A stretch of DNA of 64,000 nt. Origin: Bimastos eiseni. Taxonomy: Eukaryota; Annelida; Clitellata; Crassiclitellata; Lumbricidae. Under the pieces are notes generated by a model that saw only the letters and a program-made list of their open reading frames with translations, did not search any database and was not told the origin of the DNA. The position numbers and the translations under genes are program-made. Position 1 is the stretch's first letter. Each line of letters opens with the position of its first letter. Positions 24,330 through 36,535 of this stretch are shown piece after piece. The stretch covers positions 7,449,394-7,513,393 of the forward strand of contig OY365818.1 of NCBI GenBank assembly GCA_959347315.1, given 5' to 3'.

Positions 24330-24830
24330 ATTCTACAAAATATAATGCACAAATTGTATGCATTTTAAACATTACATTAGCATTCTAAAAATTACATTTT
24401 AGGCAGTATTACGCAAGACAATGCACACATTAAATGTATTTCAACAAGAAAACAAAATTCAGTTAATTTTATTTTAATTAATACTACTCAACATGCAAAC
24501 TTAACATGACACATTGCACAAATTTTGTGTCATTTATAACAAAACAATGAAATTATAATTCATTTTAATTAACTATTTTTAAATAGCACAAATTTACATT
24601 ATGCAATGCACACATTTTTTGCATTTTTAACCAGACAAAATATTTCGTTCAAAATAGTTCCATCCATTGTTCCTAATACACTAACTTAGCGTATTCCCAC
24701 GCACAAAGCGTATGTATTAATGAAATTCAATTTTAATTTTACTTCAGTTAGTATTCTCAGAACATAAACATAACATCATACAAAGCACAAATTTAGTGTA
24801 CTTTGAAAGCAACTTAGGCCATTTATTCTT
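24330..24830. repeat. Old tandem repeat, four or five diverged units
   Basis: Units of roughly 110-130 bp share aatgcacaaattttgtg-like and ttcattttaattaact-like blocks. They lie downstream of G4, as the related units at 15470-15690 lie downstream of G3. Confidence 0.6.
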
Positions 24831-25683
24831 CAGCGATGCAAGGGGCAGCCACGAAGGACCCAAGTCCTGTTTATTACACGACTGAAAACAATTTTAAATA
24901 GTGATTGATCATCATGAAAATGAGAATCTTACAATGCTTCAATACAACAGAATGAAAATAACAAGAATTAGCAAAGACAATTAGTCATTCAATGTATTGA
25001 TAACTCAAATATTTAAAAAGTACGAGTCTTATTGCATTATTAAAATATGGGAGCGCCTGTGGACTTGATCTCGCGTAGTGAATGAATTGTAGAGGCATGT
25101 AGATTTTAGATAGGCTACGTGCAGTATAGTAGACTCAAGTGTGATCATAATGTGGGCAGGTAGGGACGTTTGTCAGCGCATTCTAAGACCAAGACCAGGA
25201 TGATGATGGTTAGTGTAGAACTCAGATTAATATCCTGTGTCCATTAGAGCACCAATGTGGACCTAATAACCCTCTGGTGATACAAGGATCAGCAGAATTA
25301 ACATTTCAAAAATATTTTCATGTGATAAATTTTTTTTCAAGTCACTGCAAGTACAATTCCGCAGGCTATACATATTCGCACGGAATTGAGATCAGGTTGT
25401 GAATTCCACAGAAGGCAATGAAACCTTTCTTATAATCAAACGCAAGACTAAGTTATCTGGCTAATAACAGTTCAACACTGATAAGATGTCATCCGATTTT
25501 GATAATTGAGAATGAATATAATTGCATGATACGATTAATGAATATGAAGATCACTTTTCATGTCGATAAACATATTCGAGCGATCTGTAAAAGGTTGTTT
25601 CTCCAAACTGATTGACCGAAGCACACGTCATTATAATAACCCGCATTTTCACTGAAGGCTGAAAATAAATCTACATTGAATTA

Positions 25684-28600
25684 CTATAGTATTGCACAAT
25701 TGCGATCAGTAGCAGGAGGGCCAGCTGATTCGAGTTGCTGTCGAGGTGCTAGTTCACACGGATCGTGAGGTCCTGTTTTACATGGAAACCGGTGCAGGCA
25801 TATGAAGCAGAAATCATAACCGCAGCGCTTATTTGGACATTTCATGTGTTTACATTTTTTTGTATATTCAATTAACATCAAGCAACTCGGGCATGCTCGT
25901 CTAGAAGGACACTCAACACCATTTATTGTTTTAGTGTCACAAATTGCCAGATAGTGGTAGAGCCTTGTAAGATCACCGCACAGAGGGTTGCCGCAAAACC
26001 ATGCCCTACTGCCATTTTTCCACTCTTGCAAACATGACCAGCAAAAGTCGAAGTTTCTACCTTTTTTTGAAGTACACTTTATGCAACGGACTCTTAAGTA
26101 GTCTTGCTTTGACCGGCGACAGACATCTCCACATCCAGGACAATTCTTTATTTCTGTCGATCGACTCAGTCCGTTTGTAATCATTGTCCGTTCAAATTCA
26201 AATGTTTCATTCTCCGATAGACACGCAGCATCCACAATGGACCCAAACGACCAATCAGCAGCGCAGTCAGAAGCAGGACATTGTATCTTGTGTGCTCCAT
26301 TCGCAATCTCATTGCGACAGTATAAAGCCAAGGAAGTCGACGCTGGATTAAAGAAGGTAAATGGCAAAATAATGAATATTTTTGACGTTCATTTATGATT
26401 GTTACTGGATGGCAAATGGATTTAGCTTATTAAGGGCGACGACTACTTGATTCATTCAATCATTCTGGGCATTTATCTAGCTTACTTCAAAGCATACATA
26501 GGAAGTGCAGAGGGAGACATGTGTCTCCGAGCGCCAATTTAGAAGGTGGTGCCAAAATGAGGACTAAAGTCATTATTTTATTTTGTTTTGGTGCAACTTA
26601 ATTTATCCCAACTAAGTTAGTAAGATTTTAATTTGGAGACCCAAAATAGACCTTTCCTCATTAGAAAAGAAGCAGGTTGTGAGACCTTATTTTGACGCCC
26701 TCGGGCCTCAATGATCAATGATCACTAAGGACCCGAATTGAGTACTTGATACTCATGACAACATGACATCTATAGTTTTAGGCTTAGTCAGACGTCGATG
26801 CACTTCATCAAAATACCAACGTTACGCCTCTATAGCCAATTTAGGATCGACTAAAAAAGTTTAAGTAACTTGCAAGGCTCTACCCATGGTGAATCGTAGG
26901 TGAGAGCGGAGCTCAAGTCGGAGGTAATAACAGATGGGAGGGCTTACCCCTGGCTTAGAACAAAAAACTAGGCGATACTTAACAGCCAAGTGTGCCCGGA
27001 GCAGTGAAAACTTTTCGCCGTAAAGCAAAGCATTCGACGCGATGCCCAGTCGGACACTGGGCGATAGAGATTGCGCAAGTAAGATGGAGCACAACCAAGA
27101 ACGCAACGCGAAAGCAGAGCACTAATGCGGTATGAGATTCGTTTGGACAAAGGCAGTCAATGAAACCCATCACAAGACGAAGTGAAGCGACTGGTTGTTT
27201 GATATGATCTCATGGACAAGTTTTACGACTGACTCTTACCAAAACTTACCAATGGCATGGCCGCAGGACATCTTCACACGAGGACTTTCGTCATCCATTC
27301 CCATAATGTCAGGGAGATCTCTTGTGAGTTTTCCTTCTAGCGATACTGCTTTAGTTGGATCTCGGACCTGTTGCTCAATTTCATTTTCAGTTGGCAATCC
27401 ACCACCATCTAGATGCACTATTAGTTGTATAGTGCACCTATCTCTTAAACTGTCAAGGTCAACCAAGCGCCTTTTATCACCTTCATTCAGCTCCACACCT
27501 AACGAAATAAATTATGAAGTTATTCTGACAGTCATTGTGATTGCCCACTGTTTGTATAATTATCTTTGATTATTAGGTTCACTCCTAGAGTCCTTCTTAC
27601 GTATCTGGCCAAATTATTGACCTAATAGTGATCCACATAGCATTAAGCAAAACAATACAATCGATACTGACGCAACACAACATAGACCGAGCATAACACC
27701 AACATGACATGAGCTGTAAACGGTTTTACTAGCGTTAATTATTTGTGTTGAACTATATCGAGGCTCGTATATTGGACTTTTGAAATTGTCTGAAGGTGCG
27801 GACGGTGATAATACTAACACTGTGTCTAATCTTCTGTATTCGATCAATGTAAACTGAATTGTCAATTTAACTAGTTGTATTGGCCGTTGTTTATGTTCTT
27901 TGAACAGAAGACGCTCACAAATAATGTGAGAATGCGCTGAAAAAATTACACCTACCATCGAGAACACCAAGGGTCAGTTTTTGTTTTTGATAGATTCTCT
28001 CCTTTTCTCGAAACTTTTTGAATAGATCTGCCACTGGAGCGTTCTGTACAAATGCAATGATATGTGATTCAAGCAATGTTAACACGACTCATTCGCGATA
28101 TATAAGGTCACTTTGCTGTCAATTCAAGAGAGAGACAGACAGGCAGGAGCAAAAGAAATGAATAAATTCTAAAACATCAGGTAGCGAACAATGACACTTT
28201 AAATTTCACTTTAACACTTTAATGCAACTTCAGACACGAAACCAGTGGTTAAGATTGAAGCATTGCTTCCTAAAGTGTACATGTTCCTCTAAACTATGGA
28301 TGTGATTTCTGCGTATGCATACAAACATATAATGTAGAAAAGACATTAGGATGGATACGAGAAATTTGGCATGGACACACGGCATCGGGGTGGGGCGTAG
28401 GGCTATGAGCAACTCACTGGCTGCAGAGCAGATGAAGCGAATTCGATTCCTGCTACCCTGCTACTCCTTAGGTTTACCAATCCTTCATCCGCTATAGGTA
28501 GAAGCGTTGCCTAAGTCAGATTATAGCATGTTGGGAGCCTTGCATGGCTGCCGACAGTAAAATACTACACTTGTGAACATACTACGTTTCGTAAGTCTGA

Positions 28601-28737
28601 AATTAATATGACAATAATATCATAATATTCTTTTTATTACGATTTATTTAAAGTAGTATTTTTCTGACCTTAATTATCGTAATTGGAACAGTTTTGTTCG
28701 TATCGGTAACGATGTTAATTTGCCACATGTCGCCCAT
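25684..28737 (-). CDS. G4: Ubl-RBR ubiquitin ligase-like protein ending CAIL
   Basis: Exons 28669-28737, 27956-28043, 27250-27498 and 25684-26342 give 354 residues. The start at 28737 is in good context (gaaATGG); the ATG three codons later (MWQINI) is an alternative. The ubiquitin-like domain spans 1-85 (WQINIV...; LVDLDSL...; HLDGG). CGHAI at 131-135 opens RING1. IBR motifs are CPGC 203-206 and FDFCWSC 233-239. RING2 has the catalytic Cys299-x-His301 in KCKHMKC, and its next zinc pair is spaced by four residues (CPNKRC), as in parkin's CPQPQC. The protein ends NCAIL, a CaaX box with X=Leu, predicted for geranylgeranylation. The tail after APRQ is short. It is the sister of G3 in a duplicated block. 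No lesion was found. Function as a membrane-tethered RBR ligase is inference. Confidence 0.85.
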
Positions 28738-31700
28738 TTCTGATCGAATAAACCTTCCTAAAAGTAAATAAGTAGTTTACTTGCATCCGAAATACCGTGA
28801 GGTCACGTGGTGTAAAGAACGAATGGAGCGATGAGAGGCAGCCGTAAGAGGACGACGGATACAATCTCAAAGATAGCGTGGAGCCTGACCCAAAGACGCT
28901 CTGGAAGGGTGAGGAAAAGAGCTTTAAACCGATTGCTGGCTATTATTGAAAGCCAGTGCGCAAGGGAAGCGGGCGATCGGAATAGTTATAGATTTGGTCA
29001 TTTACGCTAGAGTTAGTTTCTGCTCGAGTACGTGTAAACTCAAAGGAAAAAAGAAAAAGAGGGAAGGAAACTACATTTGGCTTAATATCGGTAATTGCCA
29101 AATATTTCCCCAGACGATCTGAAGGCATGTATACATGTAGTTCTAGAAGAGTAAAATTTCTACGGCCAAAGCTTTAAAGACCTCAACGCTACCCATTTGC
29201 GATGTAACTTCACCAACGCTCCTGTGCGTCTATTTTGAGTAACGAGCATCGCATCATTGCCAGCATAATACAAGAAATGCTCAATTAGCGCCACTTCCTC
29301 TAGGGTTGACCTACCCACGCATGGAGCAGCACGATTCGACATCAAAATAGGAGGCCTTGGAGTCGTATGCACATAATTGGCATTGAGCATGTGATGTACG
29401 CTCTAACCGATGTGTCTAACTGTACGTGTAATATTTCAGACAATGAAAAGCCAGTAGTTGCGATTGATATTCTGATCAGAAATCTACATAGATACACACC
29501 TGCGAGACATTGCAAGACACACAAGATTCTTAACTGACGAGTATTTTAGCTAAGTGGTTTTAGCGACCATAACTATACTCAAAATGGGTTCTTCCAATGT
29601 ACAGATCCAAATATTGAGGGCTACGTTACATCAGCGCTAAAGAACGTGCTCGCCTTAATTTGACAACAATTATTTTTGTTTGACTGGGATTGAGCTAAGT
29701 GCAAGGTTCGAAGAGTTTGGTTTAGAAAATAAATGGCCGTTAGTTTAAACTTACTTATGAAATGTCAAAGTGCCATTCTGAACAGGCTTCGTGCATTAGA
29801 CAAGGTCGTCATTGAGAACGATGATCAGAATAGTAGGCCTTCTTTTTCAAAGGGTTTCATACTTGCCCGACTCTTGCCAATATTATCACTGTGTTGTAAA
29901 GTTCTGGATATTCGGCAGAAGTGATTCAAGAGCAGAATCAAGCAGTGTCTTTAGTAAAACAGCCTATATGATAAACAAGCTTTATGCACGATCCGCTTAT
30001 CAGAGTCTTCGTTTAGTTCAAAGAAAGAACGCCAACTACATATTCGGGAAAATCAATCGTTGCCTTATAACGAGTAGCCTACATTTATTTAATGGTGCTA
30101 CGTGATTGGAAATTCCTTGACGGAATCCCGCTGTTGTGTTATTATCTCTTTCGTTTCATTGACTGCAAAGTGAAAATGAAAGGGCGAACATGCAACGGTG
30201 TTTCGGAATATCCACATATAACCATACAAGCTCTTTCCAACTATATCATTCTCTCTATCGCTATCTGCCATTTCATGTTTATATATATATGTATATATAT
30301 ATCCAAATATATCCGAATTTATCCGCATCACCATGGATATAACAGAAGAGCGACATTCGATGAAAAAAGAAAGAAAGTTAGCAGATATTGGGACATTAAG
30401 GAAAGCAGATAGTTAGCCAAGACAGAATGGATGGAGAGAAGGATGCATTAGTCCACTAAATTCTGCTTCCGAAGCGCTCTATAACACAGCTTTTATTTAC
30501 AGTTCGCACTGTTCATGTAGTCTACACTCTAGCCACATTCCGCATAATTTAAACCACATACTTTAAACTCTTAACACGAAGTTAAACTTGGCCAAAACGA
30601 CAACCACGCGCGTCAGCAACACAAAGCATTCTATTTTCTAGTCTTCACAACAGAAACAATTCCCATTTATAGGCCATCAACCAACGACGCTTCGGAGTGG
30701 AACTACGAGCATTATTTTTGTTATAAAGTTTGAACACGAAAGACCGCTGGCAATACACCATTAACCTACACATTGTCATTATTGTGTGTCCGCAAAGAGA
30801 GCATTTTCTCCCCGGATTTTGCCTCTATTTTGAAAAATAAAATCGCTTGATCATTATGAATATTACGACGCGATTTTCAAAATACTTAGATATCAAGAGT
30901 TTAGGGTGCCGTCTGTGTAATAATAGTGGCCCACAGAATAGGATTTTATGGCTCAGAGGTGTAGTACAAATTTCGAGGGCAAGAATTGGCTAGAGGGTCT
31001 AAAAGAAAAAGAGTGGCGAAACAGATAAGACTGGAACTAGAGTCGGGTTGTCAAGCCAGGAGTAAGTAGGTCTGGATCTATCGTGTAAAAAGCGGCAGAG
31101 ATATCGATGAGTCAGACACCACGAACTTGTCGATGACTGACTGCAGAAACCAGTATATAAAATATGAAGAGCGACGAGCAGGGTATATGGGCAATGGGGT
31201 TTAGTAATTCGGATGGTGAGGTAGAGCAGTGATTTGGTACAATTTTACCGGAGAAGATTACAGGATAACCGAATCGAACTGAACGACACCTTGAGAGTTA
31301 AATGCAAGGACTGGAGGATCTTGCAATTCATATGCAAACACCTGAAAGCTCTAAGTATCACACAGCATACCTGATTCATTCCATACGCCTCCAGCTGCAC
31401 GGCTCCATACGTGCAGTCATTGATAACAGGCTGTTTATTGACCATTTGACATCAGTTTCAAACACATTTTAAATAGTTTGTGAATTAGTTGGATTAACGA
31501 TCGCAATTGCGTTATTGGCAAAATTATAATCTTTACAATTTATCTGATCACCTGTCCTATTATTATAATTAGCATGAATAATATAGCAGACACAGCAACT
31601 GATCTGTCTGTTTGAATACAACGAGACTTGTAATCTGGAAATTAGTCATTAAATATTCATGTTAACACTGCTTCAAGCTGTGGGTAACTAGGTACAGTCT

Positions 31701-31776
31701 GACCATTACTTTCCCTTCTGAAGTTTCTTTCCCTCACTCTGCTGTCTCTTGTGTAGGCATATATGTGCCTTAAACC

Positions 31777-31862
31777 TCTTTCATTCGGCAGCTGTTAGCC
31801 ATAGTATGGTTAACAGCTGCCGAATGTTTCATAGTATGGTTAACAGCTGCCGAATGAAAGAG
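31777..31862. repeat. Palindrome with a duplicated arm
   Basis: The unit cattcggcagctgtta pairs with taacagctgccgaatg around ccatagtatgg. The right arm is present twice in tandem, and the outer ctctttcat pairs with atgaaagag. The same ctctttcattcggcagc recurs at 32729-32745. Confidence 0.85.
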
Positions 31863-32382
31863 ATTTGAGACTTGAAGGGTCTGTATTACAGTCACCCGGG
31901 TCTAAGCAACATGACTCTTACTAAATGGCAAACATGGTTTCAATCTAGCACGCATAGCAACACACTTGAGCTTCTACTGTCTTTGCCGTCAACTTGAACT
32001 TGGAACTGATCACGACTACACCTGCCTCAGGGATTTTGTTTTTGATCCCGTGGCTCTATAGGAATGAAGCTGACTTCCATGACAAAAGTGTTGAAATGTA
32101 GAAGAAATTCATAAGTTCGTTGTTACTGTAAAGATTACCTCTCACAATTGGGACGGAAATTTGACCGACCACTGTGACACACATTGTAAATTACTTACAG
32201 ATCAACCCATAGGAAATTACTGGATGGCTAGGATTCTTTGAGCTTGCAAGAAGTTGCAGAGAAACGTGGTGCGAGATGCCAGGCATTGTGATGGTCAATT
32301 TGCTACGGTGAATCCGCTTTTACCACATCGACTCTTCTAAAATAAAATGCCTTTTTATCAGTGTTGGGAACGAGACCAAAAC

Positions 32383-32575
32383 CTCAAGACCAAGACCAAG
32401 ACCGAGGGGTCCAAGACCAAGACCGATGGTCCGAGACCAAGACCAAGATCAAGACAGATGGTCCGAGACCAAGACCAAGACCGATGCATTCGAGACCAAG
32501 ACCAAGACCAAGACCGCAGTTTTCCGGTCTCGAGACCGTCTCGAGACCAAGACTGCGGTCTCGAGACCACATCCC
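32383..32575. repeat. gagaccaagacc minisatellite
   Basis: Short units of gaccaagacc and gagacc, ending in ggtctcgagaccgtctcgag palindromes. A related array on the other strand lies at 51080-51890, so this is a dispersed repeat family. Confidence 0.85.
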
Positions 32576-33269
32576 TGCTTTTTATTCTAGAATACTCATG
32601 ACTTTGCAGTCGCCAAAATTCCCAAACACCACATGACCCTATTCTTAAATATCTTTAGTGGCCAAAAGCTACTCAGCGCATCCACTGCAAATTCAACTTC
32701 TTACCAACAATGCCCTTCAAACCTCAACCCTCTTTCATTCGGCAGCCATTAACCTTACGATCACCTGAGTCTACTCACTCATTATCACATCGTTTTCTTT
32801 CTCGACCTCCATTGTTATCCCCTCCGAACTTTGACACCGCTCCATTGTAGGCCTATATGCTGCATCAGCTGTTTGGAATAGACTCCCAATTATTAAAGCA
32901 TCTCAGCCAATTCGCTATTACTCCCATCTAGCCCATTGAAATCTCATCTGATACTTTCTGAAAGAGTCTGAAACCGGAACTCATCATGCTATCAGATACA
33001 GATTCTGCTACTGTGTCACACACGTCGATTTTCGTGGGTGCTATGAAATTTTCTAAAACCTTCATTGTCTTACATTTACCCCAGTACATAATATCTTTAA
33101 ATAGATGGCGGGAACAACGCTCCGATCGTTTTTGGTGGGTGAATGCATACATTCATCCTCCGCTGACATTTCTTATGGTATATTTTTTTCAATTTCATAG
33201 TAACTTATCGTCACTGTCAAAGTGAGTATTTACTTTTATTGGAAATCTAATTCTTCGTTTATCTTGTGC

Positions 33270-33345
33270 TATTTCTGCACGAATGTTATTTGTTGCGGAT
33301 TGTTAGGTTGCCTAACAGACGAAGATACAATAATTACACCTTACA
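33270..33345. mobile_element. Fragment related to the hAT-like element at 53 kb
   Basis: aatgttatttgttgcggatt and acgaagatacaat match blocks near 53147-53200 inside the hAT-like element. No ends were found here, so only a fragment is called. Confidence 0.35.
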
Positions 33346-36300
33346 GCATGATTTTGTTAATGCTGCGTGTTTAAAACGGTCTATTTTGCATCAACACTGA
33401 TTTGTGTTATTTTTCAATGTTTTGCGCTGTATACAATTCATAGACCTACATTCTAGTCAAACAAACGTTTTATGTGATTATCATCAAATTACCTTTTTGG
33501 TCATTATTCCGTGATTCAGTTGCCAAATATTCGCGAGTCGGTTCACAATTTATGTAGGACTTATGTAAAATAAAAAGCAGCCCACAATGACTGACTATTC
33601 GCCGCCGATCGAAGACCACGCGATGATCACATGAACATGATGAAGTTAATTGTGACTCTTAAACTGCGTCTACGTTCAGAATAATCAGCAGGAAATCCAC
33701 CAATTAAAAGAGAAGACACGCAACAGAATTATGTTGCTGCTGAATTTTGCCTGATAGGAGTGATTTTGTGTAAAGAGTTTCAGGACATGACTGACAGACG
33801 TAGCGAGGTTAATACCAGTTTCCCCATAGCACAGTGCTTGCATGTTCAGTTTACAACTAACATAATTATGCATGTGCATTGTGCAATTGTGCATGCATAT
33901 GTATATTGATCTGGAAATCGAAAATGTAATCTGTGGATTTTGTGAAATTTGCATAACCACACTTGATACTCGTGATCTTCCTCTCTGCTGTCATATCTTT
34001 AGTATGTTGCTTCGTCGTCTCTCTTGATCGCATCTCTCCTCTCCTTCTCTCATTGTTCTAACGTGACAGAAGCTATTCAGCATTGTCGACAATAATATTC
34101 GTTGCCAAGTGGCTCTTGATTCGGTCGCCACTATTTCATTGAAACTACAAATTTTCCTTAGAAAGATAATTATCATAATGGAATTATTAGCAACCTGGTT
34201 CTATGAGGATCACGATTGGTTAGGTGAAACCTGGTTATATGTGAACCATGTTTGACCAACATTAAGTCTGGTTATACAAAGGCCAACCGGCTATCGATTT
34301 CTGGTGTCCTACCCGTAGAACAAGTTACAGCAGGAACAGGATGGCGATCGATCGCCGTAGCACTCGATATAAAGAGCTATCCATGCCAGACATCGCGGCT
34401 ACACTACAGCCAGTGATTTCTTGCTCATTTCATAGTGTCACTAAGTTTGATCATTTGAATACGAGGAGGTGTCTAGAACAACCAGATGTTGACATTGGCA
34501 TGCCTTTGTGATAATATTGTCATTGGATCTCCAGATCGAAGGCTTCGCTTATGTGCCTAATAATGTCGTTATCTTGCATCCACATCTATCTCAAATCACA
34601 TCATCAAATTCGTTATCATTTATCTCTTCATAATTAAGCAACTGTTTCCGTAAATTTCTTGCGATTTTAAGAGAGATGAATTAGGGCCTACTGTGTGTGA
34701 ATCTCCCAGAGAAGTTAGTCTGCTCGTTTTAGATTTAGACCTCGAGCCAGTCATATATTTTGGTCTGAAAGAAGATATGCGTAATCTTGAACAGACCATA
34801 AAAACATACTGTGCATATAATAATGTCGTCACGAGCGTTGTAATAATATAACTGTTGCCATTGTTGTCACAATAATTCTTTGGATCATATTCTAATAGGC
34901 CTACCTCCAATATTCTCACAGTTGATTTCCTCTCAGCCGTCCTCTGGATGCTGGTCGGGAAGTTGACGTGTTGATGGCAATGACGAAAACGCTTTGCCTT
35001 ACCGGACGGTTGAGCTAACCAGTGAATATTATTACAAGCCAAGATCTTTGCATATCCCAGGATTCCCTTCTTTGGGTCCTACTGCCGCAGGTCTGAGTGA
35101 ACTCGCATATTATGGCATCTCACGACACTGCTAAGTGTAACAGTCCAGGTCTAAAGCATTCACATAGGCCTAAGCTTGCCCAGAGATTAGGCTATAAATA
35201 TGAACCGTTAGTGATATCATTTTCTCAACATTGGCATATGCAGGCACTTGGCGAATCCTCATCTTCGCCATTTGATCATCCGATGATCCGACTGATATTA
35301 TACACTACCTTGAATATCTCGAATGAGATCCGTGGCAAGGCCAACGTCAACCACGTTCTGCAGGACTTTGCTGTGGTTTTCGCACTGGTTATTCACAACG
35401 CTCATCAAAAGCGAAATCGGTTAATACGATCATGAACGGTTCGAAGTTCAAATCGACAGCTAGAACAAAACAATGTCAAGTGTCGCTTGAAACAATGTTA
35501 TCACTTAGGCATATCCATGGTTTGAACCTACAATGAGCCTTTGCATAATTTCAATGTATTCAAGATCCATTGAGCATTGAGTGAAGAATTCTATGCGATA
35601 GTCGAATGATCATATTCAGATTAGTGTGGGCGTGTGCCTGAAGAGAGCGCTAGGGCAGAGAGATTGGCTACATGCGCATGTAGATAAAACTGTGAGTAGA
35701 CGTGTTCCCGTATGTTGGCTATAAGATCAATGATAATGCATAGAATACACATAATTGTGTATTCTTTCCTGTTGCTCGCTGTTGCTCACCGCACTGTTGC
35801 TCGCTCGCTAACTCCAGACGCCACAGCTACACCTGTCTTTGCCTTCATCACAACCTGACAGATTACTGCTGCTCATTCTATACAGGCCATCCAGTTGGGC
35901 GTTTGCGGCGCTTGGACCGGGTTCTGCGTTCTACTGCACGAAGACGTCAATTACTCTGGATTTATTGTATTTTCGATCCGAAGTAAGATCTTGTCGCGCC
36001 ACATTAATTTTCTTAAGCCTGTGATTTTTCACGACAATCAAGATCTGTAAATACACCATTTATTTAGATTCTCGCAGCATAGAGATATAGTTCAACTAGA
36101 CGACCTAATTATGAATTCAGATATAAACACTTATCGATAGAATAATAAAGCTTCATTTCTCAGTAAGTCTGTGAAACTATTAAATTTAAAATTAAACTGG
36201 AAAACAATAATTCTTAAAGAAGTAGGCTTTCAGAAGATACGATAGAAAAAACGTCCTTTAAGCGATATAAACCGAATAAAAGTATAGCAGCTACGTTTAA

Positions 36301-36535
36301 AGTTTGAAATACTCATTAAAAGCGTTGATTGATAGTCATTATTACATTCATGTATAAGCCTATAAACGAGGATAAGTCGACCGATTTTTGCAAGCTGCAA
36401 CAATGAATAAGATGATGCACAGTCACTGGTCAAAATAATAGTCAATGAGAGTCAAAAATGGCTTGCAATTATTAGGGTACAAAAGTAATTCATGATGCTT
36501 GAAGCTTGGTATTCAGACGTCGTCCATTTCTGGGC

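Larger units (their letters stand above)
20067..25683. other. Spacer between G3 and G4
   Basis: Upstream flank of G3, homologous in patches to the flank of G4 (21300-23010 against 29950-32060). It also holds a short AT array near 20435-20460, a GC-rich patch at about 21960-22200, a pyrimidine array, a LINE fragment and old repeats. No host gene recognised. Confidence 0.5.
28738..36535. other. Spacer between G4 and G5
   Basis: The first 3.3 kb is the duplicated upstream flank of G4. Beyond lie a palindromic repeat, a gagaccaagacc minisatellite and a fragment related to the hAT-like element at 53 kb. The block 35100-35700 recurs near 43390-43800 and, in part, 56520. Scattered short frames have no recognisable product. 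Confidence 0.5.
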
